Origin: Rhodanobacter sp. A1T4 | GTDB taxonomy: Bacteria; Pseudomonadota; Gammaproteobacteria; Xanthomonadales; Rhodanobacteraceae | Length of the DNA stretch: 64,000 bases | NCBI RefSeq assembly: GCF_014207185.1 | Contig: NZ_JACHCP010000006.1 | Span: forward strand, 62,001-126,000 | Direction of reading: 5' to 3' | Shown here: in pieces, positions 8,038 to 16,570 of the stretch | How positions within the stretch are numbered: the stretch's first letter is position 1 | Layout: the number at the start of each line of letters is the position of its first letter | The notes under the pieces: model-generated | Seen by the model: the letters and a program-made list of their open reading frames with translations, nothing else | Told to the model about the DNA's origin: nothing | Database searches by the model: none | Position numbers and translations under genes: made by a program

Positions 8038-9501
8038 CTATTGTGGCTGATCGTTGGCTGTCCAGGAGTAATGCACGGCATAGTCAAGGGTGGCCTTGCC
8101 ATTGGCCGGCACTTCCAGTTTGAACTCCAGCGTGTCGGTGGTCTGCTGGCTGGGCTTGATGCTGGACGAAGCAAGCGTCCACTGGCGCCAGCGGTTGGGA
8201 TGCTCGCGCACGGTTACGGTGCGGGGGCTGTCGCCGGCGTTGCTCACGACAATGCGGAATGCCTCGTCCAGTGTTCGGCCTGCTTTGTCGACGCTGAAAT
8301 GCGTCCGCGTGCGCTCGGCGCGCAAGTCGAACGCGGTGCCCAGCGTGATGCTGGCATCGCTGCCTTTGGGCGTGTCGTTGATGCGGCCTTCGCCGATGAA
8401 TTGTGGCGTACCGTTCTTGTCCGCCGTCAGCACGCGCAGGTAGCCGGCGGGCAGGCTGTCGAAAGCGCGCAGCTTCAACGTGCTGATGATGGCATTGCCG
8501 CTGTCTTGGTTCAGATCCTCGTTAAGTACTGGCTGCGGTGGTTGGTAGCTGTTGCCGCTTTCGAACAGCGCGGTACGCTCGCAATCCATCGTGCGTGTGG
8601 CATACAGCGGTACCTGGCTCACGCTGCCATCGGGCAGGTCGATGGCGCCAGGCAGGGTATAGCTCCTGTAGTCGGCCAGGGTGGATTGCTCCGGCATCGC
8701 CTCAGCACTGGCCATGACGCGGGCGGCTTTCATCATCATCGGTCGCGGTGCGGATGCTTTGGCGAAATTCGGTTCGCCGGCGATCAGGGTGAGCTTGCTG
8801 TCTTTCCAGTCACGACCGCTGCGGTTGGCGATGCTGGCATGTGATTCGAACTGCATGCGGCATGTGTTGCCCGGTTGCAATATAGCCACATAGGCCGCAC
8901 GCCAACCGAGGCCGGACGTGGGATAGCTGAGTACGGCGTTGGCAGACCCCGAGCGCGATGCGTCTATGCGCAGACTCAGGCTCGATCCGCTGGGGAAGTC
9001 CGTGCCCGTGGTGCGCACGCCGGCATAGCTGGTGACCAAGGTCGTGTTGCCGGCGCTATCGCGGATCAGCAAGCCGTCACCGGCGCGCAGCAGGGTGCCG
9101 CTGGCCAGCGGCTGGCCGCTGCTGCCGAGCACCTCAACCGTGTGACCTGTAAGGCCGGTCAATGCCGCGCTCTGTCCCTGCGCCAACAGCAGGCGTTGCG
9201 AGAGCACCTTGGCATCACCGCCTGGAAAGCCCAAGGCCAGGGCTTCGGCATCCAGCGACGTCGGCAGATCGCCAATCACCACATCGTGCGTGCCGGCCGT
9301 GAGCATCAACGCACGCTGCTCTCGCACAACGGCATAGCCGCCGTCGATATTGCCGTCGCCGCTGCTGGCATACAGCGATGCGTCGTCGCTGCGATAAAGG
9401 GTGAGCTCGCTGCCATCGGCGGCATGAGCGGGGCTGATGCCGGACACGCCGACGAAACCGGCGATGGCAAGGCCAAGGATGGTGCGGTGCGCTGAAAACA
9501 T
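8038..9501 (-). CDS. DUF4139 domain-containing exported protein
   Basis: This protein of 487 residues belongs to the DUF4139 group, whose function is unknown. A signal peptide follows the chosen ATG at 9501 (MFSAHRTILGLAIAGFVGVSG, cleavage near AHA-ADG). That ATG has GGGAG upstream and is preferred over the in-frame start at 9537. The N-terminal half is beta-rich, beginning LTLYRSDDASLYAS. The DUF4139 core begins near residue 190 with LSYPTSGLGWRAAYVAIL and continues to the C-terminus (TVTVREHPNRWRQW, then a Lys/Gly beta tail). An outer-membrane or periplasmic location is inferred from the signal. Upstream lie about 210 bases with no clear gene. Confidence 0.8.
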   Translation of the reverse strand: MFSAHRTILGLAIAGFVGVSGISPAHAADGSELTLYRSDDASLYASSGDGNIDGGYAVVREQRALMLTAGTHDVVIGDLPTSLDAEALALGFPGGDAKVLSQRLLLAQGQSAALTGLTGHTVEVLGSSGQPLASGTLLRAGDGLLIRDSAGNTTLVTSYAGVRTTGTDFPSGSSLSLRIDASRSGSANAVLSYPTSGLGWRAAYVAILQPGNTCRMQFESHASIANRSGRDWKDSKLTLIAGEPNFAKASAPRPMMMKAARVMASAEAMPEQSTLADYRSYTLPGAIDLPDGSVSQVPLYATRTMDCERTALFESGNSYQPPQPVLNEDLNQDSGNAIISTLKLRAFDSLPAGYLRVLTADKNGTPQFIGEGRINDTPKGSDASITLGTAFDLRAERTRTHFSVDKAGRTLDEAFRIVVSNAGDSPRTVTVREHPNRWRQWTLASSSIKPSQQTTDTLEFKLEVPANGKATLDYAVHYSWTANDQPQ

Positions 9502-9713
9502 CGGGTGGACTCCCTCGAGAAAGCCGACGCTCATCATAACGACGACGCGTGAACGCCGTCCGTTCGGAACGCGGTGAGGAAACCACTTTGCGATTGGCCG
9601 GATTGATCGACAGCATCGCTACCGCACGCTGGCCTTCGCTGATCATCGGCCTTCTTGCAAAGGTCCGCGAAAATGGCCTGTAACCCGCCCGTGAGAGAGC
9701 GGGCGATCAGCCG

Positions 9714-10484
9714 CTACTTGGCGTCGGAACCGTACAGCAGGGCGTGCGAGATATCCGTCGTGGCCTGCTGCAGGTACTTCAGCGTGAAGTCGATCGTCTT
9801 GGAGGCGGTACGGCGTTCGATAAATGGCACGGTCAACGCACAGACCGCGCGGTCGTGTTCCATGATGGGCGCGGACAGATCGGTTACCCCATCCACTTCG
9901 CGGCTCGCATGACTGGCGTATCCCTGCGCGCGGATCAGCAGGATGGACTTCAGGAGCTTCTTGCGATCAAGGTTCGGCTCGCTCTCGGCGATGATGCCCA
10001 GCCAATGCTCGCGGATAGGGTCACTCTGCCAGCTCAGCAGCACATGGCCGGAGGCTGACTGGGCCATCGGTCTGCGGTGCCCGATGCGCACTACCAGGCC
10101 CACGTCGCCAGGTGGGTCGACGCGGGCGATTACCACGATCTGGTCGCCCGATGGCACCACCAGGTGGCACGACTGGTCGATCTGGTCGGCCAGTCGATGC
10201 ATGATCGGCAGGGCCGTTTCCACGGCACTTTTGACCGGTGGCTGTTCCATGCCCAATCGAAACAGCCGCGGCGTGATCGAGTAGCCCGCGTCGCCGTCGC
10301 CCCGGCTGATGTAATCGCGTTCTTCCAGCACCTGCAGCATGCGGAATATTTCGCCTCTGGATCGCCCCACGCCGTCGGAAATGTCCGCAATGCTCAGTGG
10401 TGCATGGGCACTGGCGAGCAACTCGATGATGTCCAGGCCCTTGTCCAGGGCGGGAGCGCGATATTTGGGCGGAGCCTTGGGCAT
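9714..10484 (-). CDS. IclR-family transcriptional regulator, likely L-fucose locus regulator
   Basis: This 256-residue IclR-family regulator has an N-terminal winged helix-turn-helix (residues about 10-75: ALDKGLDIIELLASA, LSIADISDGVGRSRGEIFRML). The C-terminal GAF-like effector domain starts near 90 and contains PSGDQIVVIARVD and the late segment VTDLSAPIMEHDRAVCALTVP. The ATG at 10484 is preferred over an in-frame TTG at 10517. It is divergent from fucP across a 208-base region holding a palindromic motif that recurs in front of the fucose dehydrogenase operon. The inference is that it senses fucose or a pathway intermediate and controls both transcripts. A weak 6-bp hairpin (9686-9705) follows its stop but has no T-run. 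Confidence 0.85.
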   Translation of the reverse strand: MPKAPPKYRAPALDKGLDIIELLASAHAPLSIADISDGVGRSRGEIFRMLQVLEERDYISRGDGDAGYSITPRLFRLGMEQPPVKSAVETALPIMHRLADQIDQSCHLVVPSGDQIVVIARVDPPGDVGLVVRIGHRRPMAQSASGHVLLSWQSDPIREHWLGIIAESEPNLDRKKLLKSILLIRAQGYASHASREVDGVTDLSAPIMEHDRAVCALTVPFIERRTASKTIDFTLKYLQQATTDISHALLYGSDAK

Positions 10485-10623
10485 GGTCGTCGCTGGTGTG
10501 AGGTGAAGAAGGGACAATTCGAGCCGAGGATTGAGCCAAAAACCCGGTCAGTTTACGCAGATGTGCGCTGAGCGGGGAACGTATGCTGCGCTGCATCTTG
10601 TCATGCTGGTGAATATTTGTTTC

Positions 10624-10636
10624 ATATGTGCACAGA
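10624..10636 (+). promoter_or_regulatory. Candidate IclR/FucR operator upstream of fucP
   Basis: ATATGTGCACAGA, preceded by TTC, matches ATATGTGTACAGA at 18552-18564 in 12 of 13 positions. The second copy lies in front of the divergently located fucose dehydrogenase operon. The core TGTGCACA is itself palindromic. Both copies sit where a repressor or activator of the two fucose transcripts would bind. This is pattern evidence only. Confidence 0.4.
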
Positions 10637-10644
10637 ATAGTCCT

Positions 10645-10670
10645 GGCTGTCATTCTTTAGCATGACAGCC
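10645..10670. repeat. Perfect 9-bp inverted repeat in the fucP leader
   Basis: GGCTGTCAT and ATGACAGCC are exact reverse complements with an 8-base spacer, ending 22 bases before the fucP ATG. No T-run follows. It could be a second operator or an mRNA hairpin next to the fucP ribosome-binding site (TGGAGCAAGGC before ATG). Confidence 0.55.
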
Positions 10671-10692
10671 TGTTTATTATCTGGAGCAAGGC

Positions 10693-11988
10693 ATGCCGCA
10701 GGCGAGTGAAACGATGGGGTCGGCGTCGGCCGTCCGGAAGGCTGCGACCGGTGGCTTGGCGCTGGCCCTGGTCGTCAGCTTGTTCTTCATGTGGGGGGTG
10801 GCGAACAACCTTAACGACGTCCTGGTTGCCCATTTCAAGGCGGCCTTCACCCTCTCCGATCTGCAGGCCGGGCTCGTGCAGAGCGCCTTCTATCTGGGCT
10901 ATTTCCTGGTGGCGGTACCGGCCGGCCTGTTCATGCGTCGATTCGGCTACAAGGGCGCGATTGTGTTCGGTCTGCTGCTCTACGGCATCGGTGCGCTGCT
11001 GTTTTGGCCTGCTGCGGCCTCGGCCAATTACAACAACTTCCTGCTGGCGCTGTTCGTGATTGCCGCTGGACTGGCGTTTCTGGAGACGTCGGCCAACCCA
11101 CTCGTAACCTTGCTGGGCCCTGCCGAGTCGGCGACTGCCCGGCTCAATCTCGCGCAGGCGTTCAATCCGCTGGGTTCCATCAGTGGCGTGCTGATCGGTC
11201 AGTTCTTCATCTTCTCCGGCACAGAACACACGCCGGCGCAGCTCGCCACAATGTCTGCTGCCGAACACCATGCCTACGCGGTCTCCGAGGCCGCCGCGGT
11301 GCAGTGGCCTTATCTGATCATTGGTCTGGTGGTTATCGGTTGGGCGGCGCTGATCGCGGTCACCCGATTCCCCAACGCCCGCCCGCCAGCAATTGACGAT
11401 GACGCGCACGCTGGCGTGCCGGTGCGCTTGCTGGGCGACGGCCGTTTCATGGCCGCCGTCGCCGCGCAGTTCTTTTACGTGGGTGCCCAGGTGAGTGTGT
11501 GGAGTTACCTCATTCGTTATGTCCAGGCGACCATGCCGGGGACCACGGCACGCCTTGCGGCCAACTTTCTCACCGCCTCCCTGGTGTGTTTCATGGTCGG
11601 TCGGTTTGCCGGCGCCGCGCTGATGAAATACGTCCGGCCCGCGCGGTTGCTGGCGGCATTTGCACTGATCAACATTGCACTGACCGGCATCGCGGTATGC
11701 CTGCCTGGCGCGGTCGGGGTGTATGCCCTGGTTGCCTGCAGCTTCTTCATGTCGGTGATGTATCCCACCATCTTCGCCATGGGTGTGGAGGGGCGCAACG
11801 ACAACGAGCGCAAGTTCGGCGCCTCGGTGCTGGTGATGGCCATCATCGGTGGCGCCGTGCTGACGGCTGCGATGGGCGCGGCCTCCGATCTGGCCGGTAT
11901 CGCTCACGCCATGCTGGTGCCAGGCATTTGTTTCGTGCTGATCCTGCTGTTTGCCATCCGCCACGGCCGCCAGGTGGATCGCGCATGA
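10693..11988 (+). CDS. fucP: L-fucose:H+ symporter FucP (MFS)
   Basis: This is an inner-membrane major facilitator that imports L-fucose with protons. Its 431 residues carry about 12 hydrophobic segments. Family landmarks are SLFFMWGVANNLNDVLVAHF near residue 30, SAFYLGYFLVAVPAG near 65, FLETSANPLVTLLGP near 128 and RLNLAQAFNPLGSISGVLIG near 150. The asparagine-rich first-helix motif and AQAFNPLG are typical of FucP/GalP-like sugar symporters of the FHS family. It is the first gene of a plus-strand pair: its stop overlaps the ATG of the mutarotase gene (ATGA at 11985). Specificity for fucose is inferred from family similarity and from the catabolic operon next to it. Confidence 0.9.
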   Translation: MPQASETMGSASAVRKAATGGLALALVVSLFFMWGVANNLNDVLVAHFKAAFTLSDLQAGLVQSAFYLGYFLVAVPAGLFMRRFGYKGAIVFGLLLYGIGALLFWPAAASANYNNFLLALFVIAAGLAFLETSANPLVTLLGPAESATARLNLAQAFNPLGSISGVLIGQFFIFSGTEHTPAQLATMSAAEHHAYAVSEAAAVQWPYLIIGLVVIGWAALIAVTRFPNARPPAIDDDAHAGVPVRLLGDGRFMAAVAAQFFYVGAQVSVWSYLIRYVQATMPGTTARLAANFLTASLVCFMVGRFAGAALMKYVRPARLLAAFALINIALTGIAVCLPGAVGVYALVACSFFMSVMYPTIFAMGVEGRNDNERKFGASVLVMAIIGGAVLTAAMGAASDLAGIAHAMLVPGICFVLILLFAIRHGRQVDRA

Positions 11989-12332
11989 GGCTGTATTTCG
12001 CGCTGGATTTGCGCGACGACGAAGCGGCCATCCGCGAGTACGAGCAGTGGCACCAGCCCGACCGCATATGGCCGGAGATCGTCGCCTCGATCCGCGCCGC
12101 GGGTATTGACGACATGGAAATCTTCCGCACCGGCAATCGGCTGGTCATGGCGATGGAGGTGGGTCCGGCATTCGACCCGGTTGCCAAGGCCGCCGCCGAT
12201 GCCGCCGATCCCCGCGTGCATGCCTGGGAGCAGATGATGGAGCACTTCCAGCAGGCGCTGCCGTGGGCATCGGCGGGTCAGAAGTGGGTGCCTATGGCAC
12301 GCATCTTCAGCCTGCGGCAGTGTGGCGAATGA
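11985..12332 (+). CDS. L-rhamnose/L-fucose mutarotase family protein (RhaM-like)
   Basis: This small cytoplasmic enzyme of 115 residues interconverts sugar anomers. MRLYFALDLRDDEAAIREYE is followed by HQPDRIWPEIVASIRAAGI, DMEIFRTGNRLVMAMEV and QQALPWASAGQKWVPMARIF. This is the dimeric alpha/beta-barrel RhaM fold, with the conserved histidine and tyrosine in the first third and the tryptophans near the end. The ATG overlaps the fucP stop by four bases, so it is translationally coupled. A mutarotase of this type supplies the beta anomer to L-fucose dehydrogenase in the Xanthomonas campestris fucose pathway. A fucose role is inferred from position, since the fold is shared with rhamnose enzymes. 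Confidence 0.85.
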   Translation: MRLYFALDLRDDEAAIREYEQWHQPDRIWPEIVASIRAAGIDDMEIFRTGNRLVMAMEVGPAFDPVAKAAADAADPRVHAWEQMMEHFQQALPWASAGQKWVPMARIFSLRQCGE

Positions 12333-12375
12333 GCCGGCACGGGCTACACACAGACCGTAGACCGTAAAGGGATTC

Positions 12376-13518
12376 TCAGCGGCGCCAGATCACCGCTGGA
12401 TCGATGTGGCGTGCGTCGCCCTGCCCGGTGAGAGCCATGCTGACGCTGAGTTCGCGGCGGATGATCTCGATCGCCTGAGTCACGCCGGCTTCGCCGCCAG
12501 CGCCCAAGCCATACAGGAATGCCTTGCCGATCAGTCCCGCCCGCGCGCCGAGTGCGAGCGCTTTCAGCAAGTCCTGTCCGCTGGTGATGCCGCTGTCGAA
12601 AAGCACCTCGGTGGAGCCCGCGACGGCATCGACGATGTCTGCGAGTACATCGATGGTGGCCGGCGCGCCGTCGAGCTGGCGACCGCCGTGGTTCGACACC
12701 ACGATCGCATCCACGCAGTGCTCGGCAGCGAGGCGTGCGTCGCCGGCATCCATGATTCCCTTGATGATCAGCTTGCCCGGCCATAGCTCACGGATCCAGC
12801 CAAGATCGTGCCAGCTCAGAGTCGGATCGAACTGGCTGGCGATCCACTGTGCCAGCGTGGTGAGGCTGTCAGCGCCGCCGATGCGTCCCTCGAGATTGCC
12901 GAATGAGCGGCTCGGCGCGCGCAAGACGTCCCACGCCCATCGCGGCTTGCTGGCGATATCGAACAGATTGCGCAGGGTGATCTTTGGTGGCACCGAGAGC
13001 CCGTTCTTGATCTCGCGATGCCGCTGGCCCTGGACCGTCAGGTCGGCGGTGAGCATCAGCGCGGAACATTTGGCGGCGACAGCGCGCTGAATCAGTTCGC
13101 GAGTGAAACCGCGATCGCGCATCACGTAGATCTGAAACCAGAAGGGTGAATCGGTGGCCGCGTGCACCTGCTCGATCGAACAGATGGACATCGTGCTCAG
13201 GCAGAACGGGATGCCCGCTTTCGCGGCAGCGCGTGCGCCGTGAATTTCGCCACTGCCGTGCTGCAGCCCGGTCAGGCCGGTCGGTGCGATCGCCAGCGGC
13301 ATGCTTACGGACTGGCCAACGATCTCGGTGGCCAGGGAACGTTCGTCGACGTTCTCCATCACCCGCTGGCGCAGTTGCAGGCGACCGAAAGCGGCGCGAT
13401 TTTCGCGCAGCGTGGTTTCCTCGTATGAGCCGCGATCGGCGTACTCGAAAAACGCGCGCGGCACGCGCTGGCGAGCGAGTTCGCGCAGATCCATGATGTT
13501 GGTGATGGGCTCGCGCAT
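12376..13518 (-). CDS. lldD: FMN-dependent L-lactate dehydrogenase (alpha-hydroxy-acid oxidising enzyme)
   Basis: This is a flavoenzyme that oxidises L-2-hydroxy acids, most likely L-lactate to pyruvate. From the ATG at 13518 there are 380 residues. MDLRELARQRVPRAFFEYADRG is the family N-terminus, and FFEYADRG contacts FMN. PLAIAPTGLTGLQH lies near residue 83, and LIIKGIMDAGDARLA supplies the FMN lysine near 240. SNHGGRQLDGAPATI near 268 contains the catalytic histidine and the substrate arginine. LFDSGITSGQDLLKALALGA closes the flavin site. The gene begins four bases after the fuconate dehydratase stop and ends the fucose operon. The hydrolase encoded upstream makes pyruvate plus L-lactate from 2,4-diketo-3-deoxy-L-fuconate, so this enzyme recovers the lactate. 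Confidence 0.9.
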   Translation of the reverse strand: MREPITNIMDLRELARQRVPRAFFEYADRGSYEETTLRENRAAFGRLQLRQRVMENVDERSLATEIVGQSVSMPLAIAPTGLTGLQHGSGEIHGARAAAKAGIPFCLSTMSICSIEQVHAATDSPFWFQIYVMRDRGFTRELIQRAVAAKCSALMLTADLTVQGQRHREIKNGLSVPPKITLRNLFDIASKPRWAWDVLRAPSRSFGNLEGRIGGADSLTTLAQWIASQFDPTLSWHDLGWIRELWPGKLIIKGIMDAGDARLAAEHCVDAIVVSNHGGRQLDGAPATIDVLADIVDAVAGSTEVLFDSGITSGQDLLKALALGARAGLIGKAFLYGLGAGGEAGVTQAIEIIRRELSVSMALTGQGDARHIDPAVIWRR

Positions 13519-13522
13519 ACGG

Positions 13523-14842
13523 TCAGGCGTTGGCAACCAACGAGAGATCGCGCCACACCCGCCCCTCGGGGAAAGCATGCGCGGCCATCGAGGTGGCATG
13601 CATCTGTGCCGAGAAGCCGGGCGTGACCGGCGCCATATAGCGACCGTCCCGAATCGTCACCGGATCGATGAAGTGCTCGTGCAGGTGATCGACGAATTCG
13701 ATGGCGCGATCCTCCTTTTTACCGGTGATGGCGATGAAATCGGCCATCGCCAGATGCTGTACCAGTTCGCACAGACCGACGCCACCGGCATGCGGGAAGA
13801 CCCGGATGTCGTATTTCGCGGCAAGCAGAAGAATCGCCAGGTTTTCATTGACGCCGCCCACGCGCGCGGCGTCAATCTGTACCAGGTCCACTGCCTGCGC
13901 CTGGAACAGCTGCTTGAACATCACCCGATTGTGCGTGTGTTCGCCGGTAGAGACCGGCATCGGCGCGATGTTCTGCCGAATCGCGGCATGTCCCAGGATA
14001 TCGTCCGGGCTGGTCGGTTCCTCGATCCAGGCGACGTCAAACTCCTTCAATCGGCGCAGCCAATCGATCGCCGCCGGAATGTCCCAGCGCTGATTGGCAT
14101 CGATCGCGATGGCGACATCCGGGCCGACCGCGGCGCGCGCCAACCGGCAGCGGCGGATGTCGTCGTCGAGGTTGGAGCCCACCTTCAATTTGATCGTGCG
14201 AAACCCTTCGGCGACGGCCTCGCGGGCCAGCCGCTGCAGCTTCTCGTCGGAGTAGCCGAGCCAGCCGGGTGAGGTGGTATAGGCCGGGTAGCCTTCAGTC
14301 AGCAGTTGCCTGATGCGTGCGGGCTTGTGCGGCTCGGCGGCCCTGAGCATGGCCAGTGCCTCGTCGGGCGAGAGCGCGTCGCTGATGTAGCGAAAGTCGA
14401 TCTGCGATACCAGCTGCTCCGGCGTCATGTCGGCGATGAAACGCCACAGGGGCTTGCCGGCCCTGCGTGCCGCCAAGTCCCAGGCGGCATTGATCACGGC
14501 GCCGATGGCCATGTGCATCACGCCTTTTTCCGGCCCCAGCCAGCGCAGCTGAGAGTCGCTGGTAAGCCGCCGCGCAAATGTGCCCAGGTCGCTGACCACC
14601 TCATCCACAGACAGCCCCACCACCAGGTGGCGCAGCGCCTCCAGTGCCGAGGTCTGCACGTCGTTGCCGCGCCCGATGGTGAAGACCAGGCCGTGGCCGC
14701 TGAGTTCGCCGTCGTCGTCCGTGCGCAGCACGACGTACGCCGCGGAGTAGTCGGGATCCGGGTTCATCGCATCCGATCCGTCCAATGCACGGGAAGTCGG
14801 GAAACGAATATCGTGCGTCTCCAGCACTGTAATTTTCGCCAT
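13523..14842 (-). CDS. fucD: L-fuconate dehydratase (enolase superfamily)
   Basis: The enzyme dehydrates L-fuconate to 2-keto-3-deoxy-L-fuconate. From the ATG at 14842, with GGAGG nine bases upstream, there are 439 residues. The catalytic set can be counted directly: the KxK motif K218/K220 (RTIKLKVG), metal ligands D248 (AIDAN), E274 (WIEEP) and E301 (STGEH), and the dyad D324 ([10 protein letters not shown]) with H351 (VFPHAGG). These positions agree with those reported for the characterised X. campestris fuconate dehydratase. The N-terminal capping domain is complete ([20 protein letters not shown]). It lies between the FAH-family hydrolase and the lactate dehydrogenase in the operon. An alternative ATG at 14869 would add nine residues. 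Confidence 0.95.
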   Translation of the reverse strand: MAKITVLETHDIRFPTSRALDGSDAMNPDPDYSAAYVVLRTDDDGELSGHGLVFTIGRGNDVQTSALEALRHLVVGLSVDEVVSDLGTFARRLTSDSQLRWLGPEKGVMHMAIGAVINAAWDLAARRAGKPLWRFIADMTPEQLVSQIDFRYISDALSPDEALAMLRAAEPHKPARIRQLLTEGYPAYTTSPGWLGYSDEKLQRLAREAVAEGFRTIKLKVGSNLDDDIRRCRLARAAVGPDVAIAIDANQRWDIPAAIDWLRRLKEFDVAWIEEPTSPDDILGHAAIRQNIAPMPVSTGEHTHNRVMFKQLFQAQAVDLVQIDAARVGGVNENLAILLLAAKYDIRVFPHAGGVGLCELVQHLAMADFIAITGKKEDRAIEFVDHLHEHFIDPVTIRDGRYMAPVTPGFSAQMHATSMAAHAFPEGRVWRDLSLVANA

Positions 14843-14894
14843 GGCGATTGGGCCTCCATCGTGCCGCATAAACTGATCAGTAAGGTAAGAGCGC

Positions 14895-15758
14895 TCAGCG
14901 CGCATCGGCGGGATGGGCCACGACACGCTGGCGCTGCCGCCCCAGTCCCGCGATGCCCAGTTCCATCACGTCGCCGGGTTTGAGGTAAGTTGGCGGATGC
15001 AGGCCCAGCCCGACGCCGGCCGGCGTACCGGAGCTGATGACGTCACCGGGCAGCAAGGTCATGTAGCGGCTGATATAGCTCACCAGATGGGCGGCGCCGA
15101 ACACCATGGTGCGGGTGTTGCCGCGCTGGTAGCGATGGCCGTTGACCTCCAGCCAGAGGTCGAGATTCTGCGGGTCGGGCACCTCGTCCTTCGTTACCAG
15201 CCAGGGGCCGAGCGGGCCGAAGGTATCGCAGCCCTTGCCTTTGTCCCACTGGCCGCCGTGCTCGAGCTGGAACGCCCGCTCGGACACGTCGTTGACCACC
15301 AGGTAGCCGGCAACATGGTTCAAGGCCTCGGCTTTGGACACGTCGCGCGTCACCTCGCCGATGACGATACCGAGTTCTACCTCCCAGTCGGTTTTCACCG
15401 AGCCGCGAGGAATTATCACGTCGTCATTGGCGCCCACGATGGCGGTGGTTGCTTTCATGAAGAGCACCGGCTGCTCGGGTACCGGTGCGTTGGTTTCGGC
15501 TGCGTGATCGGCGTAGTTCATGCCGACGCAGATGATCTTGCTGACCCGAGCCACGGGCGCGCCGAGACGCACTGAATCTGAATCGGCAACGATCGGTAGA
15601 CTGCCAGGGTCGAGCGCGGCAAGTTGGCTCAAGCCGTGGCGGCTGAGGGCCTGCTCGTCGATGTCGGCGACGAATGCCGACAGGTCGCGCAGGCGGCCGT
15701 CGGCGTCGAGCATGCCAGGCCGTTCCTGGCCGGGGTTGCCGTAGCGCAGTAGTTTCAT
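14895..15758 (-). CDS. Fumarylacetoacetate hydrolase family; 2,4-diketo-3-deoxy-L-fuconate hydrolase
   Basis: This is a cytoplasmic metal-dependent C-C hydrolase of 287 residues from the ATG at 15758. The FAH-fold signature is intact: [17 protein letters not shown] near residue 74, [16 protein letters not shown] near 95, [14 protein letters not shown] with the acidic metal ligands near 120, [14 protein letters not shown] near 148 and [13 protein letters not shown] near 243. Between the dehydrogenase and dehydratase genes of a fucose operon, the expected substrate is 2,4-diketo-3-deoxy-L-fuconate, split to pyruvate and L-lactate. FAH proteins share this fold over many substrates, so the assignment rests on context. 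There are 16 bases between the SDR stop and this start. Confidence 0.9.
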   Translation of the reverse strand: MKLLRYGNPGQERPGMLDADGRLRDLSAFVADIDEQALSRHGLSQLAALDPGSLPIVADSDSVRLGAPVARVSKIICVGMNYADHAAETNAPVPEQPVLFMKATTAIVGANDDVIIPRGSVKTDWEVELGIVIGEVTRDVSKAEALNHVAGYLVVNDVSERAFQLEHGGQWDKGKGCDTFGPLGPWLVTKDEVPDPQNLDLWLEVNGHRYQRGNTRTMVFGAAHLVSYISRYMTLLPGDVISSGTPAGVGLGLHPPTYLKPGDVMELGIAGLGRQRQRVVAHPADAR

Positions 15759-15774
15759 AAGCTTAAGGGTTCCG

Positions 15775-16521
15775 TCAGTTCGACCAGCCGCCGTCCACGA
15801 CATGGACGGTGCCGGTGGTGAAAGAGGACTCGTCGGAGGCCAGATACAGCGCAAGCGCCGCGATTTCATGGGGATCGCCAAGCCGACCCATCGGCTGGCG
15901 TTCGGTGAAGCTGCGCCAGACCGCCGCCTCGTCGCCGCCCATTGCGCGTACGCGTTGTTCCAGCGACGGGCTCCTGACCGTGCCGGGGCAGATCGCGTTG
16001 CAGCGCACGCCACGGGCGACGAAGTCGGCAGCGATGGAGCGGGTCAGACCGATGACCGCAGCCTTGCTCGCGCCGTAGGCGAAGCGGTTGGGCACGCCCT
16101 TGATGCTTGATGCCACCGAGGACATGTTGACGATGCTGCCGCCGCCGCGTTCGAGCATTCCCGGTAGTACAGCTCGGCACAGTCGGAACATGCTGTCGAC
16201 GTTGATTGCGAAGGAGCGCTGCCAGCTGGCCTCGTCGGTGTCGAGGATGGTGCCGGCATGGACGTACCCCGCGCAGTTGAACAGCACGTCCAGCGCGCCC
16301 GCACCGTCGACCAGCGCCGTGATGGCAGCGGTGTCGGTTACGTCGAGCGGTGCGGTGGCGATAGCCGGGTGCTCGCTCGCAAGACTTGCCAGCGCCGACG
16401 GATCGATATCCGTCGCCAGCACGCGCGCGCCGGCCGCGGCGAACGCCAGCGCGGTGGCGCGGCCGATGCCGGCACCGGCTGCGGTGATCAGTGCGGTTTT
16501 GCCGTGTAGCCGGCCTTTCAT
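15775..16521 (-). CDS. SDR oxidoreductase; 2-keto-3-deoxy-L-fuconate 4-dehydrogenase
   Basis: This is a classical short-chain dehydrogenase of 248 residues from the ATG at 16521. The nucleotide-binding loop is TAAGAGIGRATA (residues 13-24), where the third residue of the usual TGxxxGIG is shifted to give an A-A-G pattern. NCAG lies near 82-85, and the catalytic serine is in NMSSVAS (S135). Y149 and K153 are in FAYGASKAA. PGTVRSPSLEQR and VVDGGW mark the C-terminus. In the Xanthomonas-type pathway an SDR with this position oxidises C4 of 2-keto-3-deoxy-L-fuconate with NAD+. The in-frame start at 16593 would add 24 residues without family match. Confidence 0.9.
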   Translation of the reverse strand: MKGRLHGKTALITAAGAGIGRATALAFAAAGARVLATDIDPSALASLASEHPAIATAPLDVTDTAAITALVDGAGALDVLFNCAGYVHAGTILDTDEASWQRSFAINVDSMFRLCRAVLPGMLERGGGSIVNMSSVASSIKGVPNRFAYGASKAAVIGLTRSIAADFVARGVRCNAICPGTVRSPSLEQRVRAMGGDEAAVWRSFTERQPMGRLGDPHEIAALALYLASDESSFTTGTVHVVDGGWSN

Positions 16522-16570
16522 GCGCGCGCTCGGCACGGCGATGAAAACGTAGGCATACGATGCACGGTGG

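Noticed and set aside
9686..9705. CGCCCG...CGGGCG hairpin after the IclR gene
   Set aside because: Stem of only 6 bp and no T-run on the minus strand, so not called a terminator.
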